Positions 1 through 6,624 of a stretch of 13,266 nucleotides of DNA are shown one piece after another. The position numbers were made by a program, and so were the translations under genes. The notes beneath the pieces were generated by a model. The model saw nothing but the letters and a program-made list of their open reading frames with translations. It searched no databases and had not been told where the DNA came from. The stretch is from Ekhidna sp. (lineage in GTDB: Bacteria; Bacteroidota; Bacteroidia; Cytophagales; Cyclobacteriaceae), in the NCBI GenBank assembly GCA_013214445.1, contig JABSPG010000047.1:1-13266 (forward strand). The letters run 5' to 3'. Positions within the stretch are counted from its first letter, which is position 1; each line of letters starts with the position of its first letter.

Positions 1-2
1 CT

Positions 3-173
3 GGACTGGGTGATCTAGATGAGTGTAATGGTATTGAGCGATCAATCACTTTAACGACTGCATCAGGTCAGACCGAAACATTCAATTATTTCTATGTAAT
101 TACTGAGGAGTTTCCTGTTATAGGAAGGTGTCTTTCGGGCACACCAGACCAAGATTTCTTTAAGAGAAGATAA
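3..173 (+). CDS. YHYH-domain protein, C-terminal fragment
   Basis: The frame starting at base 3 is open from the window edge to TAA at 171-173, giving 56 residues; the 5' end lies outside. It contains LDECNG near the start, an aromatic run (NYFYVITEEFP) and a closing RCLSGTP segment. As I recall them, YHYH-domain proteins end in this way: a 'LDECNG' loop, a Y-rich strand, then 'P..RC..GTP'. These are usually secreted or lipid-anchored proteins of unknown biochemical role. The short Lys/Arg tail (FFKRR) is the native end. A strong hairpin with a T-run follows 10 nt after the stop, so the transcript probably ends there. The family call rests on a short fragment and is moderately sure. Confidence 0.6.
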   Translation, partial: GLGDLDECNGIERSITLTTASGQTETFNYFYVITEEFPVIGRCLSGTPDQDFFKRR

Positions 174-181
174 AATAAATT

Positions 182-214
182 ATGAGCGTCTTTGATACCA
201 AAGGCGCTCATTTT
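182..214 (+). terminator. Rho-independent terminator-like hairpin
   Basis: Bases 182-194 pair with 199-211 (13 bp, one G-U wobble) around the 4-nt loop ATAC, and TTTT follows at 211-214. It lies just after the YHYH-protein stop and ends 7 nt before the ATG of the next gene at 222. It is therefore either the terminator of the upstream gene or an attenuator/leader hairpin for the downstream one. The ATG at 182 inside the stem is not a plausible start, because its frame does not belong to either gene. Confidence 0.75.
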
Positions 215-221
215 CAATACT

Positions 222-683
222 ATGATAAAACTACTATTAGTTATCTCTCTTTTTTCAAATGAACTTTTCCACGAGTTTAAAATTGGGAGATATGAGATTC
301 GTGAAAATCAAGATGATATTACACTATTTGTCAAGCTTGATCGCAATGATTTCCTTGAAGCAATCAAAAAACAAAATGGTTGCTCTGATTCTGAGGACTC
401 GGAAAGATGTATGACTGAATACCTTATCGATCACTTCAAGCTAAACTTTGATGGATCAGATGCTTGTTTTGCATATCAGGGGCATGAACTGAAAGATGAG
501 TTTGTCGAAATGACTTTTCAGGTTGGAATTGCACCGCAGAATATCGAAGAGATTAAGGTGTTTAATAATATGCTACTCGAGCAATATCCGAAACAGGAGA
601 ACATCGTGTTCTTTATGCTAAATGATAATGAAAGATCATTTAGACTAAATTGGGATAGAGTTGCCACAGTCGTTGTTTACTGA
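222..683 (+). CDS. DUF6702 family protein
   Basis: A 153-residue protein with a short hydrophobic N-terminus (MIKLLLVISLF) suggesting export. The body matches the pattern I know for DUF6702 in Bacteroidota: HEF after the leader, a central YLIDHFKLNFDG segment, then a late 'NNMLLEQYPKQENIVFF' segment corresponding to the usual 'NTLLLDLFPDQENIV', and a hydrophobic final strand. The role of the family is unknown. I chose ATG 222 over the TTG at 192 because the latter lies inside the hairpin and would place extra residues before the leader. No good Shine-Dalgarno site is visible, as is common in Bacteroidota. Three cysteines occur (two in the NGCSDSEDSERC loop, one in DACFAY). It follows the YHYH-protein gene in the same direction but is separated from it by a terminator-like hairpin. 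Confidence 0.7.
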   Translation: MIKLLLVISLFSNELFHEFKIGRYEIRENQDDITLFVKLDRNDFLEAIKKQNGCSDSEDSERCMTEYLIDHFKLNFDGSDACFAYQGHELKDEFVEMTFQVGIAPQNIEEIKVFNNMLLEQYPKQENIVFFMLNDNERSFRLNWDRVATVVVY

Positions 684-716
684 TCCAGGGAAAACTTACA
701 GTCTGAGATTAGAATG

Positions 717-740
717 AGGGAATATCCAATCCTATTCCCT
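717..740. terminator. Inverted repeat between convergent genes
   Basis: AGGGAATA (717-724) and TATTCCCT (733-740) form an 8-bp perfect stem with an 8-nt loop. It lies between the end of the DUF6702 gene (+) and the end of the hemoglobin gene (-), overlapping the hemoglobin stop codon. No clear T-run follows on either strand, so it may be only a weak bidirectional terminator or an mRNA-end structure. Confidence 0.35.
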
Positions 741-1118
741 GCTTCTTACTACCATATTCAATTGTCCTTTTGCCATTAGTAGGGCACGATCTTTTGCTAG
801 CTCTACTTTTGGCCCTTGAAACATTGAATCGAGCGTTTGAAACCAAAGCTCAAGCCATTGTCTGAAGTGAGATCCATTCATTCCCTCATTTAAGGATCTA
901 TCCACTAAAATATGTTTCATTCCTGGTCTTCCTGTGAAATTTCCAGTTCCGAAAAGGTTCATTTCCCAGAAATCAGTCAGCATAGAAAGGTGTACTGGCC
1001 AGCGTTCATCTTCAATATGGTGGTTGAAAATAGGTCCCAATAAATCGTCTTTCCGAATTATGCCGTAAAAGGCATGGACTACTTTGGAAATATCTTCTCG
1101 GCTCTCAATGTCTTGCAT
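732..1118 (-). CDS. Group III truncated hemoglobin
   Basis: A 128-residue cytoplasmic heme protein, full length for a truncated hemoglobin. The sequence follows the group III pattern known from Campylobacter Ctb: DIESREDI at the start, FY with distal Tyr B10 at residue 18, LLGPIFN, W40..H43 (His E7), FWEMNLFGTG, GRPGMKH with the proximal heme-binding His F8 at 69, and HFRQWLELW with Trp G8 at 88. Family members bind O2, NO or peroxide and are proposed to protect against nitrosative or peroxide stress; the exact role here is not shown by sequence. The ATG lies 2 nt after the stop of the upstream Asp-box protein gene on the same strand, so the two are almost surely co-transcribed and possibly translationally coupled. 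Confidence 0.92.
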   Translation of the reverse strand: MQDIESREDISKVVHAFYGIIRKDDLLGPIFNHHIEDERWPVHLSMLTDFWEMNLFGTGNFTGRPGMKHILVDRSLNEGMNGSHFRQWLELWFQTLDSMFQGPKVELAKDRALLMAKGQLNMVVRSRE

Positions 1119-1120
1119 CC

Positions 1121-4102
1121 CTATTGAATTTTTTCCAAAGCAGCCTGTAGCTCAACATAGCGATCCAAAGCATCTTTTCCTGGTAACTGATCGGCTCGAT
1201 TTAGCATAAAGTACAAGTAAGAGATTTGGGCAATAAGCATTGGTTTCATATAAATACCCTCTTCAGTTTCTAGCATTTGTAATTTTTGCTTGAGCTGAGT
1301 TAGCCGTTCTTTATCCTTACCAGTTTTTTCTAATTCCTCTATTTCATCCGTGATACTACTGGCTAACAAGCGTGCTTGGCTCAAAAGGTCTCTGACTTCT
1401 TTTTGAAAATTTAACTGAGTTTTGATGTCCTCTTCAGAAACTCCTGCATCCTTCACTTTCGGATCAATTTGCAATTCAAAGGTCTGTGATTGAGTAGTGG
1501 TTCCGTCTGAAATAGAAACAGTGTATTCCCCAGGGACAGCCATAGGTCCTCCCTTAAATCTTCTACTTTTTTGGTCATGCCATGGACCTGTGATGGTCAT
1601 ATCCCATTCGAAGCGATTCATCCCTTTCTTTCCCGAAAGTGAAGATAGTATGATATACTCTGTCGCACTTAGATTCATATTTTCTATGATCTTCGTTTGT
1701 GTCTTTGTAGTATCACTTAGATAAGTAGCTACAATGTTATTTGATGCGTCTGTTATTTCCATTTTCAATGCGCCTACATCTTCACTTAGGAAATAGTCTA
1801 TTGCTACTTTTTGCGATGGATAGTTTGGTCTCGAGTCGCCTCTATTTGCACTAGGGTACCGATATCTAATCGTATTTGCTGGCTTAAAAAGTGTGTTTTT
1901 GCTGATTGATTGAAAGCCTTCGCTGCGTAATGCTTCAATATTGTCGAGTATCCAAAAGCCGCGACCCATGGTAGACATCACCAAATCGTTTCGGTGAATC
2001 TTAAGATCTGTGATGGGAGTCACCGGGAGGTTTTGCTGAAAGGTTGACCAAGTTTCTCCATCATCAAAAGAGATAAAGATGCCATATTCTGTTCCTGCAA
2101 AGAGTAATCCTTCTTTCTCAGGGTCTTCTCTAATCACTCTAGTTGGGCAGCTATTGGGAATGCCGTTTTCACCTTCGGTGAGGAGGTCCCAAGTCTTACC
2201 ATAATCCTCTGTTTTATAAATGTAGGGTTTTGTATCTCCCAGTTGATATCTCAATACGCTGACGTATGCTTTTGCCGGATCGTGAGGTGAGGGTGCTACT
2301 GCGTCCACTCGTCCGCCCTTAGGCATTTTGGGTGTTACATTATTCCAGGTTTTACCACCATCTTTGGTGACATGCACTGGACCATCATTGGCTCCAACCC
2401 AGATTAACCCCTCTTGAATTGGAGACTCTTGTATGGCGTAAATAGTACTGTAGAATTCTTCACCTGTAATATCCCTTGTTATTGGGGATCCCGAAATGAC
2501 TTGCTTGTCAGCCTCAAATGCAGTCAAGTCTGGAGATATTCTCTCCCAAGTTTCTCCTTCATCTGTAGTTTTATGGACATACTGCGAGCAGTGGTAGATC
2601 GTATTTGGATCGTGGGGGGAGACATGAATAGGAGAAACTCTTTGGAATCGATAGGTAAGTTCATTTGGGTTGTGTCCATACATGTTGGAGGCACCAACAT
2701 AGAACTGCATTTCAGTTCCGGTTTCTTTATTAAAAACACCAAATCTTCCTTTGCAATTGGAGTAAACAATGTCAGGGTTGCCTGGCTTTGGAACTGCTGG
2801 ACCTGTTTCACATCCTCCAGTATTTATAATGTATCCAATTCCACCAGCTTGTATGCCGTAGGGTGTTAAGCTGGGAACAGCGATTGTGCTGTAATTGTCT
2901 TGTTGGCCACCATAAACCCAAAAGGGATACTGGTCATCTACTTCTATTTGGTAGATTTCTGCTGTAGGTTGGTTGAACTGAGTAGACCAGCTTTTACCGC
3001 CATTGTGGGTGACATTGGCTCCACCATCATTTGCTTGGATAAATAGGTCAGGATTGTTGGGATTGATCCACATATCGTGGTTGTCGCCATGAGGGACACC
3101 CATTCTTTTCCAATTTATTCCTCCATCCATGGATTTGTAATATCCAGTAGCTAGTGAGTAAACAATGTCTGGATTTTGTGGGTCCACTCTAATGTTGTTG
3201 TAGTAAAATGGTCTTGTTCGTATATAGCTTTTGTTGGATACTAAGGAGAATGATTCACCTTGGTCAGTAGATTTAAACAGCCCGCCTTCCTTTCCTGGTG
3301 CCTCAACTAACGCATAAATGATCTTACTATCAGCAGGAGTGACCGCTACATCTATTTTACCAATTAAGTTTTTAGGAAGTCCTTCAGTGATTTTAGTCCA
3401 ACTATTGCCCCCGTCTACTGACTTGAACATGCCGCCTTCATCGATCGTCCCTCCGCTGATGATTGTCCATGGTTTTCTTTCAGCTTTCCATGCAGAGGCA
3501 AATAGAACTTCTGGATTGGACGGTAGAAATTCAATATCTGAGAACCCAGTTTCTTCTGAGATATACAGGATCTTTTTCCAGCTCTTTCCGCCATCGATGG
3601 TCTTATATATTCCTCTCTCTGGATTAGATCGAAACGCTTTTCCAATCGCGGCTACATAGACGATATTGTGATTGTTTGGGTGTATTCTCACCGCTCCAAT
3701 CTGACCAACATTGTCCAATCCGATGTGCATCCAGGTTTCTCCACCATCAATAGATTTATACATTCCCAGTCCTTCTATAACATTACTTCGCAATCCATCC
3801 GAGCCTGTTCCAACATAGATAATGTTCGGGTCGTTTTGAGCTACCTCAAGCGCACCTATTGAAGGTGTTTTGAAGTATCCATCAGAGATGTTTTTCCATG
3901 TGGTACCGTAATCGGTGGTTTTCCATACACCTGCACCAGTAGCTCCTAGATAGAATGTAGATGGCAAAGATGCTATACCTGCCACAGCGGTTACCCTTCC
4001 CCCTCGGTAAGGCCCAAGTTCACGATACTGATAGATAGAAAAGTCTTGTGCCTCAGACAATAGAACGCTGAGGAGGATAAATGCAGAAAAGATAGCTTTC
4101 AT
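1121..4102 (-). CDS. Secreted VPS10/Asp-box beta-propeller protein
   Basis: A 993-residue exported protein, often annotated 'glycosyl hydrolase' or 'VPS10 domain-containing' in Bacteroidota. ATG 4102 is preferred over the TTG-initiated frame from 4138 because it places a clean signal peptide (MKAIFSAFILLSVLLSEA) at the N-terminus. At least ten Asp-box/BNR motifs (S/T-x-D-x-G-x-x-W) lie between residues 61 and about 685, for example KTTDYGTTW (61-69), KSIDGGETW (116-124), KTIDGGKSW, KSVDGGNSW, KSMDGGINW, KTTDEGETW and VTKDGGKTW, consistent with two sortilin-like propellers. A beta-rich FN3-like region with 'GMNRFEWDM' and 'PGEYTVSISDG' follows, then a Lys/Glu-rich helical, probably coiled-coil C-terminus. 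No glycosidase catalytic site can be identified, so an enzymatic role is not supported. It leads the unit that ends with the truncated hemoglobin. Confidence 0.88.
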   Translation of the reverse strand: MKAIFSAFILLSVLLSEAQDFSIYQYRELGPYRGGRVTAVAGIASLPSTFYLGATGAGVWKTTDYGTTWKNISDGYFKTPSIGALEVAQNDPNIIYVGTGSDGLRSNVIEGLGMYKSIDGGETWMHIGLDNVGQIGAVRIHPNNHNIVYVAAIGKAFRSNPERGIYKTIDGGKSWKKILYISEETGFSDIEFLPSNPEVLFASAWKAERKPWTIISGGTIDEGGMFKSVDGGNSWTKITEGLPKNLIGKIDVAVTPADSKIIYALVEAPGKEGGLFKSTDQGESFSLVSNKSYIRTRPFYYNNIRVDPQNPDIVYSLATGYYKSMDGGINWKRMGVPHGDNHDMWINPNNPDLFIQANDGGANVTHNGGKSWSTQFNQPTAEIYQIEVDDQYPFWVYGGQQDNYSTIAVPSLTPYGIQAGGIGYIINTGGCETGPAVPKPGNPDIVYSNCKGRFGVFNKETGTEMQFYVGASNMYGHNPNELTYRFQRVSPIHVSPHDPNTIYHCSQYVHKTTDEGETWERISPDLTAFEADKQVISGSPITRDITGEEFYSTIYAIQESPIQEGLIWVGANDGPVHVTKDGGKTWNNVTPKMPKGGRVDAVAPSPHDPAKAYVSVLRYQLGDTKPYIYKTEDYGKTWDLLTEGENGIPNSCPTRVIREDPEKEGLLFAGTEYGIFISFDDGETWSTFQQNLPVTPITDLKIHRNDLVMSTMGRGFWILDNIEALRSEGFQSISKNTLFKPANTIRYRYPSANRGDSRPNYPSQKVAIDYFLSEDVGALKMEITDASNNIVATYLSDTTKTQTKIIENMNLSATEYIILSSLSGKKGMNRFEWDMTITGPWHDQKSRRFKGGPMAVPGEYTVSISDGTTTQSQTFELQIDPKVKDAGVSEEDIKTQLNFQKEVRDLLSQARLLASSITDEIEELEKTGKDKERLTQLKQKLQMLETEEGIYMKPMLIAQISYLYFMLNRADQLPGKDALDRYVELQAALEKIQ

Positions 4103-4154
4103 GGTTTTTTTACTTGTTAGGTAGAGATTGCTAAACAATTATGGAAACAATCCA

Positions 4155-4183
4155 TTTGTAAATTGGAAGTTACAATACTTTTC
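4155..4183 (+). promoter_or_regulatory. Possible Bacteroidota promoter for sigma gene
   Basis: TTTG (4155-4158) and TACTTTTC (4176-4183) resemble the Bacteroidota -33/-7 pair (TTTG...TANNTTTG), with one mismatch in the -7 box and a short 17-nt spacer. It points toward the sigma factor gene at 4250. The region 4103-4249 is the divergent promoter region of this gene and the Asp-box protein; no convincing minus-strand promoter was found in it. Confidence 0.3.
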
Positions 4184-4249
4184 TTGCTGAACATTCATGT
4201 GTTCCGATAGATAGATATTTTATTCATTTTTGTATCCTACTTTTACTAA

Positions 4250-4855
4250 GTGACCTCAGCTCAAACCATATCCTTTTACCAGCCTACACTGCAAGCAATC
4301 GCTTACAGGATGCTTGGATGCATGGCTGATGCTGAAGATGCTGTGCAGGAAGTTTTTGAGAAGTGGCTAACCATTGACACTTCAAAGGTCGAAAACACGA
4401 AGGCTTACTTGATCCGCATGATTACCAACTCTTGTTTGAATGTATTGCAGTCAAAAAAGCTTAAAGAAGATACGTCTATAGAGTTGTCTGAGGAGCTTGT
4501 GGATAATGAAAATGAGCGTTTTATCGACAAGTTTGATTTTGAAAACCAATTGCAAGATGCATGGAATTTTCTCCATAGAAAGTTAGAGCCAATGGAGAGG
4601 GCTGTCTTTGTTTTGAGAGAGGTCTTTGATGTGGATTATCAAGACTTACAAATCATTGTCGATAAGAAGGCCGATAATTGTCGAAAGATTCTTTCTAGGG
4701 CAAAAGAAAAACTTCAGCAAAAGGAACTGCCTAAGATAAATATTAGTGTTCCAGACATTCGGCCTTTAGAGAGCTTTAAGGCCGCTTGTGAGCGGGGAAA
4801 TATCTCTCAATTAGTACAGGATTTTACAGCTGATTTTTTTCTGAAAAAAAAATAG
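4250..4855 (+). CDS. SigJ/ECF41-like sigma factor, short C-terminal tail
   Basis: A 201-residue ECF-type RNA polymerase sigma factor. Sigma-2 is at about residues 9-75 (YQPTLQAIAYRMLG, ADAEDAVQEVFEKWL). Sigma-4 is at about 108-160 (LEPMERAVFVLREVFDVDYQDL, NCRKILSRAKEKL), which matches the SigJ/ECF41 pattern 'LSPVERAVFLLREVF...CRQLLHRARKRL'. In that group a SnoaL-like regulatory domain of about 100 residues follows; here only its first helix is seen (FKAACERGNISQLVQDFTADF) before LKKK and the stop. The usual linker motif WLPEP and the DGGG motif are absent. The start is GTG 4250, directly after an in-frame TAA at 4247; the first ATG is inside sigma-2. The tail is encoded by T7 (4834-4840) and A9 (4844-4852) runs. 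The desaturase lies 59 nt downstream, and no anti-sigma gene is adjacent. Confidence 0.85.
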   Translation: MTSAQTISFYQPTLQAIAYRMLGCMADAEDAVQEVFEKWLTIDTSKVENTKAYLIRMITNSCLNVLQSKKLKEDTSIELSEELVDNENERFIDKFDFENQLQDAWNFLHRKLEPMERAVFVLREVFDVDYQDLQIIVDKKADNCRKILSRAKEKLQQKELPKINISVPDIRPLESFKAACERGNISQLVQDFTADFFLKKK

Positions 4856-4862
4856 TCTTTTT

Positions 4863-4888
4863 TGTCACAATTACGCTTTGATCTTGTC
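4863..4888 (+). promoter_or_regulatory. Candidate ECF41-type promoter before desaturase
   Basis: TGTCACA at 4863-4869 equals the -35 element I recall for ECF41 sigma factors (TGTCACA, about 16 nt, CGTC). TGTC at 4885-4888, 15 nt further on, could serve as the -10 with one mismatch. The start point would then be near 4894-4897, giving a leader of roughly 20 nt to the ATG at 4915. An ECF41-like sigma gene ends only 7 nt upstream of the motif, which makes direct control of the desaturase by its neighbour plausible. The match is by eye and from memory of the consensus. Confidence 0.5.
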
Positions 4889-4913
4889 TTGGAAATATAA
4901 GACAAATCAAAGC
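4875..4913. repeat. Interrupted 15-bp palindrome abutting desaturase start
   Basis: GCTTTGAT (4875-4882) pairs with ATCAAAGC (4906-4913), and TTGTCTT (4884-4890) pairs with AAGACAA (4899-4905). The only defects are one bulged C (4883) and the 8-nt loop GGAAATAT. The repeat ends one base before the ATG at 4915. It has no T-run, so it is unlikely to be a simple terminator. It overlaps the candidate -10 element, so it could be an operator in DNA, or a start-occluding hairpin in transcripts that enter from the sigma gene. Confidence 0.7.
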
Positions 4914-4914
4914 T

Positions 4915-5697
4915 ATGGAAGTAATTATCCCTTTTTTTCTTTTACACTGGTATTCATCTCTATTTTTCCAGACCTTTTTTCTACATCGATATGCTTCGCA
5001 TCAGATGTTTACAATGTCCCCGTTTTGGGAAAAAGTATTTTTTGTACTCACTTGGGTATTCCAAGGCTCTAATTACTTGAGCGCCTATGGGTATGGTATC
5101 ATGCATCGAATGCACCATGCATTTGCGGATACCGAGAATGACCCACATTCGCCAAAATACGATGAGACCATTTTTAAAATGATGTGGAAGACCAAGACCA
5201 TTTATTCAGATATCAATAATGGGGTCATGAAAGTAGATAAGCGGTTTACAGATGGGGCACCTCAATGGAAGAAATTTGACCTCTTTGCCCGTTCTTGGGT
5301 TTCTCGGATCGCATGGGGTGCAGCTTATTTTTCTGCGTATTTGATATATGCGGACGCTTGGTGGCTTTGGTTGTTATTGCCTGCCCAGTTTTTGCTATCT
5401 CCGATACATGGTGCAATAATTAATTGGTTTGCTCACAAGTATGGATACCGAAATTTTGAAGTGAAAGATACTTCTAAGAACTTCCTTCCATTTGATTTCT
5501 TGATGATGGGAGAGAGTTACCACAATAACCACCACAATCATGGGAGTAGGGCAAATTTTGGTGGATTCAGGTGGCATGAGATAGATCCTACTTACTTGAT
5601 TATAAAGGTACTTGCTGCGCTAAAGATTATTCGGTTGAAGCAAAAGGATGTGCAATTGGAACCCTTACAGGGAAAAACGGTAAAGCGAGCAGCATAG
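4915..5697 (+). CDS. Acyl-CoA (delta-9 type) fatty acid desaturase
   Basis: A 260-residue integral membrane di-iron desaturase that introduces a double bond into acyl chains, using O2 and an electron donor. All histidine clusters are present: HRYASH (24-29), HRMHH (64-68) followed by ENDPHSP, NWFAH (170-174) and HNNHH (203-207). Hydrophobic segments at about 2-22, 41-60, 133-150 and 153-172 fit the four-helix membrane arrangement. The protein is short next to eukaryotic stearoyl-CoA desaturases but normal for the compact bacterial form. ATG 4915 is the natural start, ahead of the first membrane segment. It follows the sigma factor gene by 59 nt, with a candidate ECF41-type promoter and a palindrome in the gap. 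It probably adjusts membrane fluidity; the acyl carrier and position of desaturation cannot be read from sequence. Confidence 0.92.
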   Translation: MEVIIPFFLLHWYSSLFFQTFFLHRYASHQMFTMSPFWEKVFFVLTWVFQGSNYLSAYGYGIMHRMHHAFADTENDPHSPKYDETIFKMMWKTKTIYSDINNGVMKVDKRFTDGAPQWKKFDLFARSWVSRIAWGAAYFSAYLIYADAWWLWLLLPAQFLLSPIHGAIINWFAHKYGYRNFEVKDTSKNFLPFDFLMMGESYHNNHHNHGSRANFGGFRWHEIDPTYLIIKVLAALKIIRLKQKDVQLEPLQGKTVKRAA

Positions 5698-5820
5698 AGT
5701 TAGTCGGTGATCTTTAACTGATTGAAAGAAGAAGTCTGACTCAATCCTTCTTGTATTATATTGGAGGGATTGACAATATCCTATAAATGTTTAAGAAAGA
5801 TGCCTTCTTACCTTTGAGGG

Positions 5821-6612
5821 ATGGGTATTCTTAAATCTTTTCTGTCTTCTTTTTTCCTTGTCTCGTCATTTCTTGGGTTTAGCCAAATTCTTAAAATTGA
5901 TAAGCGTTTCTTGGATAGTGACAGTTCCAACTATTGGACAGGGGTAGTGGATGCGACCTTTGCTGTCAACAATAGAAGTTCGACAGCTGAAGATCAGAAC
6001 TTATATGTTGGGGTAAATAATAATTTCGATCTGATGTATGTTTCAGATCAAGCAGCCACCTTCTTGATTAGCAATTTGAATTACTTCAAAATTGGAGACG
6101 GCCCCTTAATCTATAATGGGACTGCACATGTCAGACATATATTCCGACGTTTGTCAAAAGCCACTCCCGAAATTTATGGGTAAGTACAGTTTGACGAGTC
6201 CAGAAATATGGAGCTGCGTTGGTTACTAGGTGGAGGGTATAGATGGAATATTCTGCAGAAGAAGAATTCTCTATATGCCGGATTGGGCGTTTTTAGGGAG
6301 CACGAAACTTGGAATGGTCCTGACCAACAGATTGATAAAGAGCTTTGGAAACTCAATTCATACCTAAGTGCAGATGTCAGTATCAGCAAGGCTACAAACG
6401 TAAATGCGATTGTCTATTTTCAGACGGGGAGAGATGGTGAAATTGATGTTTTGAGAAACCGTCTAAGCGGTCATCTGGAAATTAAGAATGCAGTGAGCGA
6501 CCATTTCAAAGTGAAACTGGTTTCCAACTTTTTGGTAGATGACCGACCTATTATACCTCTGAATGAAGTGATATATGAAGCTTTTTTTGGGATAGAGTAC
6601 AACTTTAACTAG
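5821..6612 (+). pseudogene. DUF2490 family protein, interrupted by in-frame TAA
   Basis: A 264-codon frame begins at ATG 5821 with a signal peptide (MGILKSFLSSFFLVSSFLGFSQ) and continues in the same frame to TAG 6610-6612, but codon 121 (6181-6183) is TAA. Both halves belong to one DUF2490-type outer-membrane beta-barrel: YWTGVVDATFAVNN, an NNNFDLMYVS strand, HVRHIFRRLSKATPEIYG, then VQFDESRNMELRWLLGGGYRW and the terminal strand YEAFFGIEYNFN ending in Asn. The family reads 'PE.Y.QVQF', so the stop most simply replaces a Gln codon (CAA to TAA). No frameshift is involved. It may be a recent pseudogene, a sequence error, or a readthrough case. The second half has an internal ATG at 6208 but could not export itself. 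The 123 bases before it (5698-5820) hold short inverted repeats and a -7-like TACCTTTG at 5809-5816, probably too close to the ATG to serve it. Confidence 0.75.
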
Positions 6613-6624
6613 TAGTAAGATCGA

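Noticed and set aside
2414..2869. A 151-codon plus-strand open frame and several others antisense to the Asp-box protein gene
   Set aside because: These are shadow frames of the long minus-strand gene; their products show no domain or signal and no start-site support.
4878..5072. A 64-codon open frame overlapping the start of the desaturase
   Set aside because: It is the +1 shadow of the desaturase N-terminus, although it could extend the sigma frame after a slip in the A9 run; no SnoaL-like sequence appears in it.
5809..5816. TACCTTTG as a promoter for the DUF2490 gene
   Set aside because: It matches the -7 consensus, but the start point would fall at or after the ATG, and no suitable -33 element is present.
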